Source of the DNA: a virus
DNA: 49,487 nucleotides
Direction: 5' to 3' (one strand)
Virus record (IMG/VR): IMGVR_UViG_3300009182_000091
Span: 1 to 49,487 of that record
The stretch's first letter is position 1, and every line of letters starts with the position of its first letter. Under the pieces are notes generated by a model, which saw only the letters and a program-made list of their open reading frames with translations, was not told the DNA's origin and did not search any database. Positions 42,673 to 49,162 of the stretch are shown here, piece by piece. The translations under genes were made by a program, and so were the position numbers.

Positions 42673-43082
42673 CTCGATTGGGAAGTGTACACGAGGCCGG
42701 AAGAAACTTGTACAGAAGGAAAAGATGATACCTTAGGGTCCACTGCTCTTGGAGTCCAGGAAGGAAGTGGGTGTATTGGGACCGCGACGGAAACGTTTCG
42801 GGAGAAAAAAGGACTAAAGAGATTTTTTTGTGCGAATTTCCGGAAAACATGATTTCTAGTTACGAGATGCGAAACGAAAACTAAGAGCGCGAGACATCGC
42901 GAAGAAAAAGTTTGATGGAATTCTGACAGAGAAAAAAGTCTCGTCTAGTCTAGTCTAGTCTAGTCATAGTCTCTTCTATGAAGTCTCGTTTTTGTCGCGT
43001 CCATGAAAGGTCATGAAACTATGAAAAGTGTTGACTAAAGATTTGTCAAAGAATCTGAGACTAAAAGACTCGAAAAAAAGAA
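42673..43082. other. Non-coding divergent region between the HTH gene and the plus-strand island
   Basis: About 410 bp without a convincing gene. It holds three TGTACA palindromes near the HTH start (42666-42671 just inside it, 42686-42691, 42709-42714), the last two with 17 bases between them. A TATCAT (minus strand, 42725-42730) could be a -10. There is also a GTCTA pentamer tract and a purine-rich AT-rich stretch. It is probably the promoter/operator region for the leftward head operon; exact start sites cannot be read. Confidence 0.45.
42943..42965. repeat. GTCTA pentanucleotide tandem repeat
   Basis: 4.6 perfect copies of GTCTA within the non-coding region. No reading frame runs through it. 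It could be a simple slippage tract or a binding-site array. Confidence 0.85.
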
Positions 43083-43192
43083 TTATAACGAATTGGTAAC
43101 ATTGAGCGAAATTGTACATTTTGCTTCAGTTTTGTGATAGAGTCATTACATCAAGAAAACTTGATAAAACGACGAAATGAAAAGAGAAAAAA
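43083..43192 (+). promoter_or_regulatory. Promoter/leader cassette, copy A
   Basis: First of four related upstream cassettes. It contains TTATAACGAATTGGTAACA, then GCGAAA, a -35-like TTGTAC (43112-43117), TTGCTTCAG and a -10-like TGATAG (43135-43140) 17 bases after the -35. A leader hairpin ATCAAG-AAAA-CTTGAT (43150-43165) follows, then AAAACGACGAAA and a purine-rich ribosome-binding region before the ATG. Assignment as a promoter rests on the conserved 17-base spacing and the repetition before four genes. Confidence 0.7.
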
Positions 43193-43480
43193 ATGAACAC
43201 AAGCGAAAACATCAAAGACAACGTCTTTTACAACTCAAACCCTAACTTGAACTCACGCGCAGTTGCATTGTGGTCAATGGGAAACGTCGACATCAACGAC
43301 ATCGTCTGGTTGCATGGAATGAAGTATCGTGTTGTTGAAACTGAAGTCAGAATCCGTCGATTTGGAAAACTCTTCAAAAAGGGAATCAGAGTTGAATGTG
43401 TCAAAACTGGTCTTGGTTTCGGTGACATTCTTACCAACGCAAACGAGAGTTCAGACTTCAACGCAATTTGGGTTAGTTAG
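43193..43480 (+). CDS. Small uncharacterised protein 1 of the plus-strand island
   Basis: 95 residues, not recognised. The middle (MGNVDINDIVWLHGMKYRV, then VRIRRFGKLFKKGIRVECV) looks like alternating short beta strands with basic loops, in the style of an SH3/KOW-like barrel. That could bind nucleic acid, but this is a guess from the strand pattern. The gene is framed by cassette A and a GAAA-loop terminator, so it is an independent transcription unit opposite to the surrounding phage operons. Confidence 0.7.
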   Translation: MNTSENIKDNVFYNSNPNLNSRAVALWSMGNVDINDIVWLHGMKYRVVETEVRIRRFGKLFKKGIRVECVKTGLGFGDILTNANESSDFNAIWVS

Positions 43481-43495
43481 TAACCGCAAAAGATT

Positions 43496-43528
43496 TTGCT
43501 CACTCGAAAGAGTGGGCAATTTCTTTTT
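43496..43528 (+). terminator. GAAA-loop terminator after small protein 1
   Basis: TTGCTCACTC-GAAA-GAGTGGGCAA, a 10-bp stem with one G-T wobble, followed by TTTCTTTTT. Classic intrinsic terminator form. Confidence 0.88.
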
Positions 43529-43598
43529 GTCCGCAAACTCGAAGAATTTTTTTGTCCGCAAACGTAAAGAATTTTTTTAGTCCGCAAACTTGACGAAG
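43522..43598 (+). repeat. Three tandem 25-26 bp units containing TTTTTGTCCGCAAAC
   Basis: Units begin with a T-run and share GTCCGCAAAC (at 43529, 43554 and 43580), then diverge into short A/G-rich tails. Further GTCCGCAA copies occur at 43613, 43747 and 44275. They start inside the terminator T-run, so they may derive from duplication of the terminator's 3' end. Confidence 0.8.
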
Positions 43599-43785
43599 CC
43601 TCTCGAGCTCGTGTCCGCAAGAAGAAGAAAAAAGATCGGTTCGCGTCTCGAAGAAAAAAAGTTAATCGAAGAATTCATCGAACTCATCGAACTCATCTAC
43701 CGCACCGAATCGACCTCTCGAACGAGACCGCGTTGACTCGACTTGAGTCCGCAATCAAAAAGCCGCAAAAAGACTAGAAAAAATT
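43599..43785 (+). other. Gene-poor stretch with TCGA-rich repeats
   Basis: This 187-bp stretch holds CATCGAACT in 2.6 direct copies near 43675-43696 and many TCGA tetramers. A 41-codon frame (GTG 43611 to TGA 43736, with an amphipathic LIEEFIELIELIYR) is visible but has no ribosome-binding site or promoter of its own, so I do not call it a gene. It could be the remnant of an earlier small gene. Confidence 0.4.
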
Positions 43786-43897
43786 CTTTATAACAAAATG
43801 GTAACATTGCGCGAAATTGGCAAAAACGCTTCAGTTTCGTGATAGAGTCATTACATCAAGCAAATGCTTGAAAACGACGAAACGAAAAGAGACAATT
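43786..43897 (+). promoter_or_regulatory. Promoter/leader cassette, copy B
   Basis: Very close to copy A: TTTATAACAAAATGGTAACA, GCGAAA, -35-like TTGGCA (43817-43822), CGCTTCAG and TGATAG (43840-43845) at 17 bases, then GAGTCATTACAT. The leader hairpin has changed to CAAGC-AAAT-GCTTG (43857-43870), with both arms altered together. AAAACGACGAAACGAAAAGAG precedes the ATG at 43898. Confidence 0.72.
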
Positions 43898-44143
43898 ATG
43901 AATACACAAAAATGGGCACTTCTAAAAGAATCAGACGGCAACCGCGGAGCAAACGGTAAGAAGAAGGTTTACGAAATTCTTGTTGAAGGTAACAAGGTTA
44001 CTTTCAGTTGGGGAATGGCAGAAAAGACTTCACGTCAGAGTTCAGTAATCATCGCCGCAAACGAGAACGCAGCAATTTGGACCGCGAAGCAGAAAATGTG
44101 GGACAAGGTTTCAACTGGTTACGTGGTTGCTTACGCGGTGTAA
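43898..44143 (+). CDS. WGR-like domain mini-protein
   Basis: 81 residues from ATG 43898; a TTG at 43817 would place the promoter inside the gene and is rejected. Almost the whole protein matches the WGR pattern: VYEILVEGNKVTFSWGMAEK, then a helix AIWTAKQKMWDKV and GYVVAY. The last base of the WGR tripeptide differs (WGM). WGR domains bind nucleic acid or partner proteins in PARPs and several bacterial proteins; a stand-alone phage copy has no role I know of. It has its own promoter cassette and terminator. Confidence 0.8.
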   Translation: MNTQKWALLKESDGNRGANGKKKVYEILVEGNKVTFSWGMAEKTSRQSSVIIAANENAAIWTAKQKMWDKVSTGYVVAYAV

Positions 44144-44158
44144 GTAATCTCACGAAAG

Positions 44159-44189
44159 TCGCTCACGGAAACGTGGGCGATTTTCTTTT
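44159..44189 (+). terminator. GAAA-loop terminator after the WGR gene
   Basis: TCGCTCACG-GAAA-CGTGGGCGA (9-bp stem with one wobble) followed by TTTTCTTTT. Confidence 0.88.
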
Positions 44190-44339
44190 GTCCGAATGGA
44201 TGCAAACTTTCGCTTCAATCTTCGCCGCGTCTACGCGCCTTCAGACGGCGAGATGATGCGCGATGGAGATTCGAGTCCGCAAGCAAAAACTCGTGAACTT
44301 CACCGCGAAAAAAGATTCAAAAAGATTTTGAAAAAGATT
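44190..44339 (+). other. Spacer with a degraded-looking frame
   Basis: 150 bp. A frame from ATG 44196 (MDANFRFNLRRVYAPSDG) continues into the next promoter cassette and ends at 44378 without a ribosome-binding site. This argues for a relic or chance frame. One GTCCGCAA copy lies at 44275. Confidence 0.4.
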
Positions 44340-44422
44340 TGCGAATGTAGTGTACTTTGCTTCAATTACCCGCTATAATCGAATTATCAAGCACGCGCTT
44401 GAAAACGACGAAGGAGATTACG
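44340..44422 (+). promoter_or_regulatory. Promoter/leader cassette, copy C
   Basis: GCGAA, TGTACT (44351-44356), TTTGCTTCAA and a perfect -10 TATAAT (44374-44379) with a 17-base spacer. The leader hairpin is CAAGC-ACGC-GCTTG (44388-44401), then AAAACGACG and a strong AAGGAG before the ATG at 44423. Confidence 0.82.
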
Positions 44423-44716
44423 ATGACTGAAAACGAAATTAAATGCCACGGTTTTGGTGCGCACAATCAGTACGAAATGAACATGAAAAGAAACTACAAA
44501 AACAACTTTGAAACTTGGTGCGAACATTGCGCGAAGGCGATGGACGAGACCGCAGGTTGGTTAGTTCGCTGGAATTGGAAAACTGATTCTCTAGTTCCAT
44601 TCGAAAACGAGCAAGCAGACACCCAAATAAAAAGACTCGGAAACGAATGTGTAAAGAGGTTTCTAAGTTCGAAGGAAGAATACGAGTTCTTCGCGAAGCG
44701 AGCCGGCGAAGTTTAA
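44423..44716 (+). CDS. Small Cys/Trp-rich protein of the plus-strand island
   Basis: 97 residues from ATG 44423, chosen for the AAGGAG site; upstream in-frame starts fall inside the promoter. It has CHGFGAH near the start and WCEHCAKAMDETAGWLVRW, so four Cys/His positions could hold a zinc ion. No family recognised. Independent unit with cassette C and its own terminator. Confidence 0.72.
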   Translation: MTENEIKCHGFGAHNQYEMNMKRNYKNNFETWCEHCAKAMDETAGWLVRWNWKTDSLVPFENEQADTQIKRLGNECVKRFLSSKEEYEFFAKRAGEV

Positions 44717-44735
44717 AGTCGACCGCAAAAGGATT

Positions 44736-44764
44736 TCGCCTGCGAAAGCGGGCGATTTCTTTTT
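44736..44764 (+). terminator. GAAA-loop terminator
   Basis: TCGCCTGC-GAAA-GCGGGCGA (8-bp stem, one wobble) followed by TTTCTTTTT. Confidence 0.88.
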
Positions 44765-44798
44765 ATCCGGAAAGAGATTTTTCGGTAACAGAACCGTT

Positions 44799-44892
44799 AT
44801 AAATAATTTTAGCGAAATGGTGTATTTGCTTCAGTTTTTGCTGTATAATTGAACTATCAAGAAAACTTGATAAAACGACGAAGGAGATTCAC
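44799..44892 (+). promoter_or_regulatory. Promoter/leader cassette, copy D
   Basis: TTATAAATAATTTTAGCGAAA, TGTATT (44821-44826), TTGCTTCAG and TATAAT (44844-44849) with a 17-base spacer. The leader hairpin ATCAAG-AAAA-CTTGAT (44856-44871) is identical to copy A, then AAAACGACG and AAGGAG before the ATG. Confidence 0.82.
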
Positions 44893-45153
44893 ATGGACGT
44901 AAACGTAAAAGCAAACTCAAAAGCCGTAGCAGTAATCCGCGAGCTATCTGGACAGGACGCTTGTCACCGCGTAGGTTGCAGCGACTTGCAGAAGGCAAGA
45001 AAATTCAGCGATGTCTACTATGAAGAAACTGACTTAGCAACCGCAGAAGCAAACTTCAACGAAGACCTAGGTGAAGATGCTGGTTACGACGACCCTTGGA
45101 TTTGGTCAAGAGACGTGAAAGTTTATCCTTGCACTCTTGAAGTAAACAAGTAG
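44893..45153 (+). CDS. Small acidic protein of the plus-strand island
   Basis: 86 residues, not recognised. Strongly acidic in the second half (EANFNEDLGEDAGYDDPWIW), with three Cys (DACHRVGC, YPC). Own promoter cassette and terminator; convergent with the large terminase gene. Small acidic proteins encoded as separate phage units are often host-takeover or DNA-mimic proteins, but nothing here proves that. Confidence 0.72.
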   Translation: MDVNVKANSKAVAVIRELSGQDACHRVGCSDLQKARKFSDVYYEETDLATAEANFNEDLGEDAGYDDPWIWSRDVKVYPCTLEVNK

Positions 45154-45164
45154 TCACCGCAAAG

Positions 45165-45196
45165 AAAGCCTCCTCGAAAGGGGAGGTTTTCTTTTT
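45165..45196. terminator. Bidirectional terminator between the island and the large terminase gene
   Basis: GAAAGCCTCCTC-GAAA-GGGGAGGTTTTC, up to a 12-bp stem with wobbles. T-runs follow on the plus strand, and on the minus strand TTTCTTT follows the stem, so it can end transcripts arriving from both sides. Confidence 0.82.
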
Positions 45197-46611
45197 TAAC
45201 GGGTTCGGAAGATTCCTCCACCACCGTTTTTATTTCCGCCTCCTCGACCTAAGTCGACTCGACGATGACTAGGAGATTTTGCCGTAATTTTTCCTCCAGA
45301 GAATCCCGCAGGAGGTTTGATGAGAAGCGCGGTCAATGCGTGAACGAGAGCATCGATTCGGTCAGGAGATTTTCCTTCGCCTGGAATCCAAGAATACATT
45401 TGCGATTCTAAGTTCACGTGATAGCCGATGTGATGTACGCGACCTTGCTGATACGCGAGCGTAATTGGTTCTGCGCGTAACGCTTTTCCGTACTTCGAAT
45501 GAACTTCGAGGACCGTAACAGAAGGGTCGATTTGGTGAATTGCATTCTTCACCAACGCGCCTCCCTGATTTACTTCGGCGACAACCGGACATCCCCATTT
45601 CCTTGCCATGTCCACAACCTTTTGCGCCCAAACAGTCGGAGACCCGTGTATGGATGCATCTTCTAAGACCCATGCTTGACGCTTGTACAAGTCGCCTTCG
45701 GCCGTGGAAGAAACTACAACGATTCCGCACTCGTCTTTTGGATTTTCAGCAACCGAGGGGTCGACACCGATTAGGCGCAAAGGTGTGTGCGGGGGATACG
45801 CCATTTGCCTAGATGCCTCAATAATTTCTTCGGTCCACATTGCGCCGTCAACGTCGCTCAACATTTCACCGTAAAGTTCTTGTCTAGCTAAAACTGTTCC
45901 ATCATAGATTCCTAGCATAGTATCCAAGTAAGCGCTAGAAAGATTTCCAGAGTTGTCGAGCGTCGAGCCGCGAGTAACTTTTACAATGTCGCCTTTTTCA
46001 GATTCTTTGAGAAGAGAATACAGAATTGGCACGCGCTTAGGCGTTGTAGTTACCAATAGTTTTGGATGAGAGCCGAGACGAGTACCTACTCGCAAGTTGT
46101 CCCAAGCTGTCATTCCCGCAGCATCAGGAGTTTGTCTCCAAGCCGCAATCTCATCTCCCCAAGCGTGAGTGAATTGTGGACCACGTAGAGAGTCTGGTTC
46201 ATCGGCGGTGAATAGTGTTGCAGTATTTCCATTTGGCCATGTCAAACGCCGCTTAGACGGTTCGTAATGAGGTCTTTCGGACGGCGGAGTAACGTTCAAG
46301 ATTCCTGATTCACCCTCGACGATAACGTCACGAACGTCGGCCGCGGTACGAGCGACCAACGCAAAACGCCTTTGACCGGTGGTTGTGTACTTTGCTTCCT
46401 CTCGAACCCATTCAGATGCGAGCCTGGTTTTTCCAAACCCACGGCCTGCGAGTACTAGCCAAACGTTCCAGTCACCGAGAGGTGCTTGCTGCTCTGGACG
46501 GCCCCAGACAGACCAATCCCAAAGCAGAGATTCCGGGTCCATTCCAGAAAGAAGAATGTTTCTCTCTTCTTCAGGTAAAAGGGCTAATTGCTCCATTATG
46601 CTTTTAGCCAT
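45196..46611 (-). CDS. terL: Terminase large subunit
   Basis: 471 residues, typical length. ATPase: Walker A LAGRGFGKTR near residue 55 and Walker B with catalytic Glu in THAWGDEIAAW, followed by the coupling motif LLVTTTPKR. Nuclease: GVDPSVAEN, VVAEVNQGG and DRIDALVHAL supply the acidic residues of the RNase H-like fold. It pumps and cuts DNA at the portal. AGGAG lies five bases before the ATG. The last 30 residues are Gly-rich and basic. Confidence 0.95.
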   Translation of the reverse strand: MAKSIMEQLALLPEEERNILLSGMDPESLLWDWSVWGRPEQQAPLGDWNVWLVLAGRGFGKTRLASEWVREEAKYTTTGQRRFALVARTAADVRDVIVEGESGILNVTPPSERPHYEPSKRRLTWPNGNTATLFTADEPDSLRGPQFTHAWGDEIAAWRQTPDAAGMTAWDNLRVGTRLGSHPKLLVTTTPKRVPILYSLLKESEKGDIVKVTRGSTLDNSGNLSSAYLDTMLGIYDGTVLARQELYGEMLSDVDGAMWTEEIIEASRQMAYPPHTPLRLIGVDPSVAENPKDECGIVVVSSTAEGDLYKRQAWVLEDASIHGSPTVWAQKVVDMARKWGCPVVAEVNQGGALVKNAIHQIDPSVTVLEVHSKYGKALRAEPITLAYQQGRVHHIGYHVNLESQMYSWIPGEGKSPDRIDALVHALTALLIKPPAGFSGGKITAKSPSHRRVDLGRGGGNKNGGGGIFRTR

Positions 46612-46699
46612 CTGAACTCCTGTTTCTATTTCGTCTCATTGTCATCCTACACTAGGCCGCGTATCAGGGAAAAGATAAACGCCCGCAATCCTGCAGGCG
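46612..46699 (-). terminator. Terminator after the lysis genes and weak promoter for terminase
   Basis: CGCCTGCA-GGAT-TGCGGGCG (minus strand, 46680-46699, one mismatch) followed by TTTATCTTTT ends the leftward lysis transcript; the plus strand also has a T-run after it. Between it and the terminase ATG, TTTCCC and TAGGAT with 17-base spacing form a possible but poor promoter. Confidence 0.65.
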
Positions 46700-46715
46700 C
46701 TTTCTTTTTGTTAGA

Positions 46716-47228
46716 CTAAACGATTGCTCTTACGTTGATGTCTCCGGTGAAGAGAAGCGTAAAGGTTTCTGCGTCTACCGTTCCATCACCATTTAGATTG
46801 TTCTCGGCTTGGAACTTTGCAACAGCTGATTTGGTCATGTCGCCGTAGTATCCATCTTTATCGGCGGCCGCTTCCACGTAACCTAGTTCTGCTAGGCGTC
46901 GTTGCATGTGATGAACGCTTAGGCTCTTACGAGCGTAAAGGTTTTTGTAAACGATTTTGTCTAGGTAGACTTCGTCAACAAGTCCGTAACCTACAACCGC
47001 GGGACCCGCAGGAGTTGGTGCCAGTTCTTCAATGTCCGCAGTCGTTACTGAGACGGGGGTTGCGTATTTCTGTTCCTGCTTCACAAGGGCTGGTTTTGCA
47101 GGCGCCGGTTTTGGAGGTTCAGGAGGTTCGATTGGTTCTTGAACTTCTTTGACTTCTTCGACTTCTTTGACTTCTTCGATTACGGGTTCCGCAACGATTT
47201 TTTCTGGTTCTAGGTTTTCTTCACTCAT
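46716..47228 (-). CDS. Peptidoglycan-binding domain protein
   Basis: 170 residues. The C-terminal 70 (LSVHHMQRRLAELGYVEAAA, DGYYGDMTKSAVAKFQ, GTVDAETFTLLF) match the PG_binding_1 fold. The N-terminal 60 are a Glu/Val/Pro-rich linker (EEVKEVEEVKEV, EPPKPAPAKPA). No catalytic domain and no signal peptide. It follows the transglycosylase gene by five bases, so the two may act as a split lysin. A virion-associated role is also possible. Confidence 0.78.
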   Translation of the reverse strand: MSEENLEPEKIVAEPVIEEVKEVEEVKEVQEPIEPPEPPKPAPAKPALVKQEQKYATPVSVTTADIEELAPTPAGPAVVGYGLVDEVYLDKIVYKNLYARKSLSVHHMQRRLAELGYVEAAADKDGYYGDMTKSAVAKFQAENNLNGDGTVDAETFTLLFTGDINVRAIV

Positions 47229-47233
47229 GGTGA

Positions 47234-47821
47234 TTATCTTACTTTCTGCTTTGGTTGGTGAGTTACGATTCCAGGGTAATTGTACGATGACCGCTTATAG
47301 GGATTCACGGTCCAAGCGGACCAGTTGGTTCCCTTCCTGGACATCATAAAGGCAATCTTGCTGTTTGTTACAGGGTTAAACAAGTCTCTTACTGATTTTA
47401 GTTTGTATTTCTTCAACCTATCGGATTTCATTTCTCCGGACATGTTGATTTGGAAGAGGCCGTAACAACCTGAACTATTTAAGGACTTCGGTCTTCCAGT
47501 TGATTCACCTTTTGCAACTATCCAAGCGAGGCGGTGTTCTTTTCCTCTGAACCCAACTTCATACAGCAAATACGATAGCTCACGGTCCGTTAGCATCTTT
47601 TTGCTCGTGTACCATTTCATCGGTGTAGGTTTTATCAACGATGTAAGAGTCTTTACTGATTTTGGCTTTGCAACCTTCAACGGGCCTGGAGCTTGAACTA
47701 CTCGCATAGGTTTTGCAATAAGTTCAGGCTTCAGGTTTTCCGTCGGCAAAGGCGGTGGATTTAGCAGGCAAATACCAATAAAGAACGCTAGTATTCGCCT
47801 AATGCTTCGGTTCGTACTCAT
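47234..47821 (-). CDS. Lytic transglycosylase-type endolysin with N-terminal hydrophobic anchor
   Basis: 195 residues from ATG 47821 (GAAGAG upstream), overlapping the preceding gene by 23 bases; an in-frame ATG at 47881 is deeper in that gene. The start gives RSIRRILAFFIGICLLNPPP, a signal or SAR-type anchor. The catalytic part at about 100-180 has AWIVAKGESTGRP with the likely catalytic Glu, GCYGLFQINMSGEM and KIAFMMSRKGTNWSAW, as in SLT-like transglycosylases. It cleaves the glycan strands of the wall at lysis. Confidence 0.82.
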   Translation of the reverse strand: MSTNRSIRRILAFFIGICLLNPPPLPTENLKPELIAKPMRVVQAPGPLKVAKPKSVKTLTSLIKPTPMKWYTSKKMLTDRELSYLLYEVGFRGKEHRLAWIVAKGESTGRPKSLNSSGCYGLFQINMSGEMKSDRLKKYKLKSVRDLFNPVTNSKIAFMMSRKGTNWSAWTVNPYKRSSYNYPGIVTHQPKQKVR

Positions 47822-48191
47822 CCGCAAGCTCTTCGAGGAAACTTTCTCTAGCCCAACGTTTTTTCGCTGCTTCGTCTTCAACCATGTGCATGATTTCCCA
47901 GACCTGATGAAGTGCGTCTACGAATCTACGACCTCTGGTTTTTGTGACTCTGTTTTTGAAGTTGTCGTAATCCGCAACGGAGATTGCGTTCTCCATGAAT
48001 CCGTAAAGGTCTTGCTTGTGAACTACTGTTCTCCAAGAGTAGTCAGCATTTGGTGAGTACTCGATTTCGGTTTGAGACATGAGCGCTAACTCTTCTAGAG
48101 ATTGCTTGTCTCGCGCTCGAACCATCATGAATCTTTGGTCTTCGCGATGTGCAACCGCGCTAATGAATCCTGTTTCAGTGAATATCCACAT
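47799..48191 (-). CDS. Conserved phage protein of the MWIFTETGF type, unknown function
   Basis: 130 residues. The opening MWIFTETGFISAV, then MMVRARDKQSLEEL, NADYSWRTVV and ADYDNFKNRV, is a widespread pattern in actinobacteriophage and some actinobacterial proteins with no known role. Acidic C-terminus. Strong AAGGAG nine bases before the ATG. It sits in the lysis/early region. Confidence 0.8.
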   Translation of the reverse strand: MWIFTETGFISAVAHREDQRFMMVRARDKQSLEELALMSQTEIEYSPNADYSWRTVVHKQDLYGFMENAISVADYDNFKNRVTKTRGRRFVDALHQVWEIMHMVEDEAAKKRWARESFLEELADEYEPKH

Positions 48192-48230
48192 AAGGCATCA
48201 CTCCTTTTCTATTTTTGTCATTTGTCATTT

Positions 48231-48283
48231 GTGAAACTGGAAAGCGGAGGAGATTTTCCCCCGCCTTCCGAAGTTGCTTTCAC
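48231..48283 (-). terminator. Hairpin between the zinc-ribbon and MWIF genes
   Basis: Outer arms GTGAAA/TTTCAC and inner arms GGAAGGCGG/CCGCTTTCC (minus strand) form an extended interrupted stem. No strong T-run follows, so it may be an attenuator or RNA-processing site. Two TTTGTCA direct repeats lie beside it. Confidence 0.5.
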
Positions 48284-48285
48284 AA

Positions 48286-48879
48286 CTACATTTTGAATCC
48301 AAACTCTTTGCGGCATCTTGGACCGAGCTTTAGGTCTCGGCTGATTTGGTCAGTCAACTCCGCACCGCACTTGCCACAGCATTTGTGAACTTCACCAAAA
48401 AGCTGAGTGTACTTTAGAGGGTCTTTCTTCACCAAGTTGATTACCAATTCGGTGTCCTTGAAGCTAAGCTTCGAGCGGTTGAAGTTTCCAGGAGCTCCGT
48501 GTAGTCGACGCATGTAAAGAACGTTCATGTATTCACGAACTTCGATAAACAAGATGTCTCCGTTTACCTTCTCGTCGATTGCTAGGTCGATTTCGTCCAT
48601 CGGAACCGCGTACTTAGCTTTTGGAACTTCAGCTAGAAGGATTTGCATCTTGCCAACTGGAGATGGAGTTGCAGTTGAAGTTACTGAAGTTACTAGTGGC
48701 TTTGCAACGATAAGTTCGTCGATAAGCTTAGAAGCTTCCTTCTTGTCAAGCTGCTTGTCCGCAATCTTTGCTAGAACGGTTTTTGCGTTTGCCGTCTCGG
48801 TAAGGTTCTTCTTCTCGATTAGGTCTTGGATAAATTGAATCTGTTTTGGTGAAGCTTCAAAGAAAGTTGTAATCGTCAT
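48286..48879 (-). CDS. Zinc-ribbon protein (DUF6011-like C-terminus)
   Basis: 197 residues from ATG 48879, preceded by AAGG at five bases; an ATG four codons upstream (48891) lacks a site. N-terminal helical part PKQIQFIQDLIEKKNL...KKEASKLIDELI is a small domain seen in many phage and plasmid proteins. The C-terminus has CGKCGAELTDQISRDLKLGP and a final Cys (RCRKEFG), a zinc ribbon of the DUF6011 kind. The middle (about 80-150) is beta-rich. Probably a nucleic-acid-associated early protein; the function is not known. Confidence 0.75.
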   Translation of the reverse strand: MTITTFFEASPKQIQFIQDLIEKKNLTETANAKTVLAKIADKQLDKKEASKLIDELIVAKPLVTSVTSTATPSPVGKMQILLAEVPKAKYAVPMDEIDLAIDEKVNGDILFIEVREYMNVLYMRRLHGAPGNFNRSKLSFKDTELVINLVKKDPLKYTQLFGEVHKCCGKCGAELTDQISRDLKLGPRCRKEFGFKM

Positions 48880-48951
48880 TTTTGCCTTCATTCTTGAGGG
48901 TTTTCGTTTACCTCATGTATCTATTATACAGTGTTTTCTGCAGAATGTACA
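48880..48951 (-). promoter_or_regulatory. Minus-strand promoter and leader hairpin for the zinc-ribbon gene
   Basis: -35 TGTACA (48946-48951), 17-base spacer, perfect -10 TATAAT (48923-48928). The leader then contains TGAGG...CCTCA, a 5-bp stem before the start. It resembles the plus-strand cassettes in having TGTACA as the upstream box and a leader hairpin. Confidence 0.75.
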
Positions 48952-48991
48952 CTTCATTTGCACATTTTTTATAACTTTTTTGGATTTCTTT

Positions 48992-49162
48992 TTACGCGCG
49001 GTTTGCTAGCAAAGCCATAGTCACGGCCGCTAAGCCCAAAGAGACAGCGGCAGAGATAGCGTTAGGCAGGAAGATTCCAACCAAGATAGAAGCCACGGCG
49101 AAGACCGCAGCTAGGACCGCAGGCCAAATTAGTTCGCGTAGACGGGCAAGTAGTAATCTCAT
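48992..49162 (-). CDS. Very small two-helix membrane protein, holin candidate
   Basis: 56 residues, ATG 49162 to TAA 48992. Two hydrophobic spans, WPAVLAAVFAVASILVGIFL and AISAAVSLGLAAVTMALLA, with a basic N-terminus (MRLLLARLRE) and a short basic end. Strong AAGGAG five bases upstream. The ATG overlaps the stop of the preceding gene (ATGA). Size and topology fit a class II holin and the endolysin lies 1.2 kb downstream, but holin activity is an inference. Confidence 0.7.
   Translation of the reverse strand: MRLLLARLRELIWPAVLAAVFAVASILVGIFLPNAISAAVSLGLAAVTMALLANRA

Noticed and set aside
42673-43192. Replication origin
   Set aside because: AT-rich with repeats, but no iteron family, replication gene or skew evidence in the window; a divergent promoter region explains it better.
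43611-43736. 41-codon frame with amphipathic helix
   Set aside because: No ribosome-binding site, no own promoter, and the repetitive CATCGAACT DNA explains the pattern.
43817-43897. N-terminal extension of the WGR protein from a TTG
   Set aside because: Would translate the conserved promoter and leader hairpin; ATG 43898 fits the spacing of the other cassettes.
44196-44378. 60-codon frame in the island
   Set aside because: Runs through promoter cassette C including its -10 box; no ribosome-binding site.
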